DNA of 64,000 bases from Lottia gigantea (lineage: Eukaryota; Mollusca; Gastropoda; Lottiidae), in assembly GCF_000327385.1 (NCBI RefSeq), contig NW_008711162.1:74334-138333 (forward strand), read 5' to 3'. Below, one piece after another: positions 61,201 through 64,000 of the stretch. The first letter of the stretch is position 1. Every line of letters begins with the position of its first letter. The notes beneath the pieces are model-generated. The model made no database searches. It saw nothing but the letters and a program-made list of their open reading frames with translations, and was not told where the DNA came from. The position numbers were made by a program, and so were the translations under genes.

Positions 61201-63884
61201 ATGAATTTATACGTTAAGTGAAAAAGCAGGTACGTAATTGGCGAGGGTCAGGGAGTGTAAAATGTGAATTTCAAATTAATTTTCGGATTAAAATTAGTAG
61301 ATACGGGCTCGAGTGTAGAACTGTAGAACCAACAACTTATCACCAGATGGGAGATAGGGGTAGCCCTTCTGCTTCAGCTACTAGGATGGAATTGTCTCCG
61401 TGCCGACTAACAGAAAAGGAGGGACACATCGTTAATTAAATGAAGCTAATTCTGTATCAGGAATTGAACTGTAAAACTATAATGAATACAAACAAGGCTA
61501 TTCTAAACCGTTATTTCTCCTAATTTTAATGACTGAATTGAAAAGAGCTGGTCCTTTTCATTACTCTTGTCCCTTTAAAGTCTTTACGGCCATTGCGCCT
61601 TCAAAAACATTCTTGCAATGTATTCAAACTTCACCCAAATCGAATTTTGCGAGTCGATGATCTTGTTCTAAGCTTATACAAAACCTCTCCATATTTTGCT
61701 TTTGTTGACGGGGCTTGGAAGAAATTAATAAAAAATACAATATTATTAAGAATAGAGGATAATGAATTTCAAGTAGCCAAAGTTCTGTCTGTGCCCACAT
61801 GTCGCATATTTTCATCTTAAGAAATGAAACGACTTTATGCACTTTGCTGTCACTATGAATTAATTTGCACTTTTTATCTTATTCACAGCATTAAAAGACA
61901 TGCAAACAAATGATTATTAATTTCTCAGAAATAAGAAAAACGCCAGTGTTTTTCTCGAGTTTGGTGTGAGAACGACTTCGTTTGATTGACTCTCATACAA
62001 TCACCCATTTAACATAAAAATAACAGCTTTAAAGCCTTTGAAAAAAAAAGTTTTACGTTCTTTATATTGAGTGTCTTTATTGGTGTATAGAGTTAAACTC
62101 TTTTAAAAGAAAGTGTAGCTCTTTATATTTGAAGAGTAAAAATTTTAAATGTATATATTTCAATGGCCGGCATATTTGATCGATCAAAGGCAGTTTTACG
62201 ACGTCGATCTGTACACATTATTCTTGCCTATTTCAACAATGAAGTCTTTAGTCCATTCGAGAGGAATACAGGGGGTGCGGATTAAGACTAATCGAGTGAT
62301 TAGGTTCACTATAATAAAAGTAATCCGTACATCTCAAATGGCGTTCTCCGTTCAAAATTGACGGTGCGTATCCATGCGCGGCCTATCATATTGCCAATTT
62401 GGATCCTGTGGTTAAATTTGGGTTTGACTCCCCGTCCCGAAACAAATACGACTTCATTTGCCTGTGACGAATCACTTTTAACTTTTAATTCTTTCTTTTG
62501 ACCATATTTAATTCAAATCTGTCGGAAAATTCATTTATATCAAACTCAACTTAATGGAAGATGTCTTTCAGAAGGAATTAACTTTCCATTTCTTTCAAAT
62601 TGTGTTTTCTATTGAACAATTTCGCTCATCTAGACTACACACAAAGCTTTCCCTTTCCACCTTTCTAGAGTGTATTATAATAAGTTCTTCAATTTGTAAC
62701 AGATTTTCTGAAAATGAAATTTCCATACGGTAACATATTGTAAAGAATTCCAAAATGGCGGATATGCACCTGTTTTCCCGCCTCAAGATCAAAGGTGTAC
62801 CAACATTTACAATTTCCCAGATTCTTGAATGGTTAAATTGTGGTCTGGATCGTCCATTTCGTTAACAAGAGGGTGTTGAAAAGCTCATCAAAGTATGAAA
62901 AATGAGATATGATGATGTTATTTCTTGTCTGATAAGCGATAACACGTTGGTTAAAAAACAGTGGCTAAAGTAATCAACCTTAGTGAATGCCACATTTTCC
63001 TTACCCAACATATGTTCTTGGCGATCAAGCATAATACCTGTTAGAAATGGGGCGGTAAATTTAGATGACATGCCCGCCTCTTTTGAACACTTTCCTGAAA
63101 CAACAGACGTGAAATGAGAATCAAATCTGCTCGCTACTCTTCAAAATGTTTTACATATTTATGATAGGTGCTAGTTAATTATTTGTGAAATTGGACATAT
63201 ATATCATCATAAAAAACCCTTTCAATTAAGAACGATAAAACGTACTGAAACTACCCCAAAATATGTTCGTGGTTCATAAAAGAAGCATACAGATTGCAAA
63301 ATCGTTATAGAATATGGAATCGTTTCTTAATGATGTTCTAGTATTTTGGATGACGAAAGAGTTATTTGAAAAACAAACACGTCTTTTTACACAAACTGAA
63401 AGATTTATTACCTTCGCATTATCAAATTTTAAAAATTTTCAGAGGTCGATTGCGTACATCCTCGGTGTTTACACTTCGACTTAAAAATTATCAAAAGATA
63501 TTTTGATCTGTCGGATGCATCATTAAGCTAAATTTGATGAACTTCTTTTGGCTAACGAATCCTCATGAGCGAAACAACAGACTTTTTCGTAACCTATACA
63601 CCATATGAACTGCTTTTTATCGGAAATTATGAAATGGGCCATAAAGATTAATTTCTGATTATTTATAGAAAAAATAGTCACAGAAAAAACAGATTTCGTT
63701 TGAACTCGACTACTGTAGATGCCTTTAATTTCAAAACAACCGTACATTGCCCATCGTTTCAGAATTCTCGAAATAAACGATGTTATCCCAAAGAGCGTTC
63801 AAAGAGACTCTTTGCTTCATTTCATCCTAAATGACCATCACATCAGTGAAATCTTATTTATTTTTTCATTGTATTTCATTCCAG
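58299..63884 (+). other. Intron between second and third paired-box exons
   Basis: Intron of 5.6 kb with no additional exon recognised. The minus-strand frame 59578-59886 (102 codons) and the + frames near 61218-61439 and 61593-61820 lack known domains or conserved features. YY1-like CAAAATGGCGGAT at about 62753. It ends in the acceptor TTTCATTCCAG at 63884. Confidence 0.5.
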
Positions 63885-64000
63885 AATTGTCAGGAATCAG
63901 GCATCAGATAGAGCCAAATTGGAACCAAATGAGAATGAGCATCATCAACAGAGCCCCACATCGATGTCAGGCGACCATCTTACACACAACTCCTCTTCCC
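63885..64000 (+). CDS. Pax2/5/8: Pax2/5/8 exon, paired-domain end and linker (partial)
   Basis: After CATTCCAG the exon enters in phase 2 (CG|A completes Arg) and reads IVRNQASDRAKLEP, the last turn of the RED recognition helix and the end of the paired domain. A polar linker follows, rich in Asn, Glu, His, Gln and Ser (ENEHHQQSPTSMSGDH and on to a Ser run). The window cuts the exon at 64000 with the frame still open. In the family this linker is followed by the octapeptide (Groucho contact), a partial homeodomain and a C-terminal activation region, all of which would lie downstream. Confidence 0.95.

Noticed and set aside
1-64000. Bacterial-type systems, CRISPR arrays, retroviral or LTR elements, Polintons
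   Set aside because: The regular arrays here are minisatellite-like without spacers, no long polyprotein or terminal repeats were seen, and the coding content is a split eukaryotic gene.

Overview
The window is AT-rich (roughly one third G+C by eye), intron-rich animal DNA that carries the 5' half of one Pax2/5/8 gene on the + strand. Three exons give an unmistakable, intact paired domain: 51638-51803, 58101-58298 and 63885 to the window end. All have good splice sites and conserved phases (1, 2, 2). The residues match Pax2/5/8 rather than Pax6 or Pax1/9. The rest of the gene (octapeptide, partial homeodomain, transactivation region) lies beyond position 64000. An invertebrate bilaterian, perhaps a mollusc or another lophotrochozoan, fits the compact but repeat-rich AT-biased DNA; the species assignment is a guess.

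The most interesting feature is the 5' end. Three separate short coding exons lie upstream, at 29873-30116, 44201-44288 and 47813-47900. Each starts with an ATG and ends in phase 1 at a GT donor, so each could join to the same paired-box exon, giving three proteins that differ only in front of the paired domain. I call them exons 1a, 1b and 1c. Exon 1a encodes 81 aromatic-rich residues. Exons 1b and 1c each have 88 coding nt; 1b has a six-histidine run and two competing donors 6 nt apart. A fourth, weaker candidate (20309-20350) is a 42-nt microexon with a very strong acceptor, enclosed by a nearly perfect 238-bp direct duplication. Two more phase-compatible open frames (36562 and 40899) are noted only as speculative.

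Layout: 1-20 kb is gene-poor, with a foldback repeat pair, a 24-25 bp minisatellite, several local duplications, one protein-like 123-codon frame (3683-4054) and an excess of perfect CRE palindromes. 20-30 kb holds the microexon candidate, possible enhancer clusters and the region upstream of exon 1a. 30-51 kb is intron and alternative-promoter space with several degenerate tandem arrays. 51.6-64 kb contains the paired-box exons and their introns. No tRNA, rRNA, CRISPR array, intact transposon gene, retroviral or LTR element was recognised.

The alternative first exons are inferred from reading frame, splice sites and position only. Transcript evidence would be decisive.
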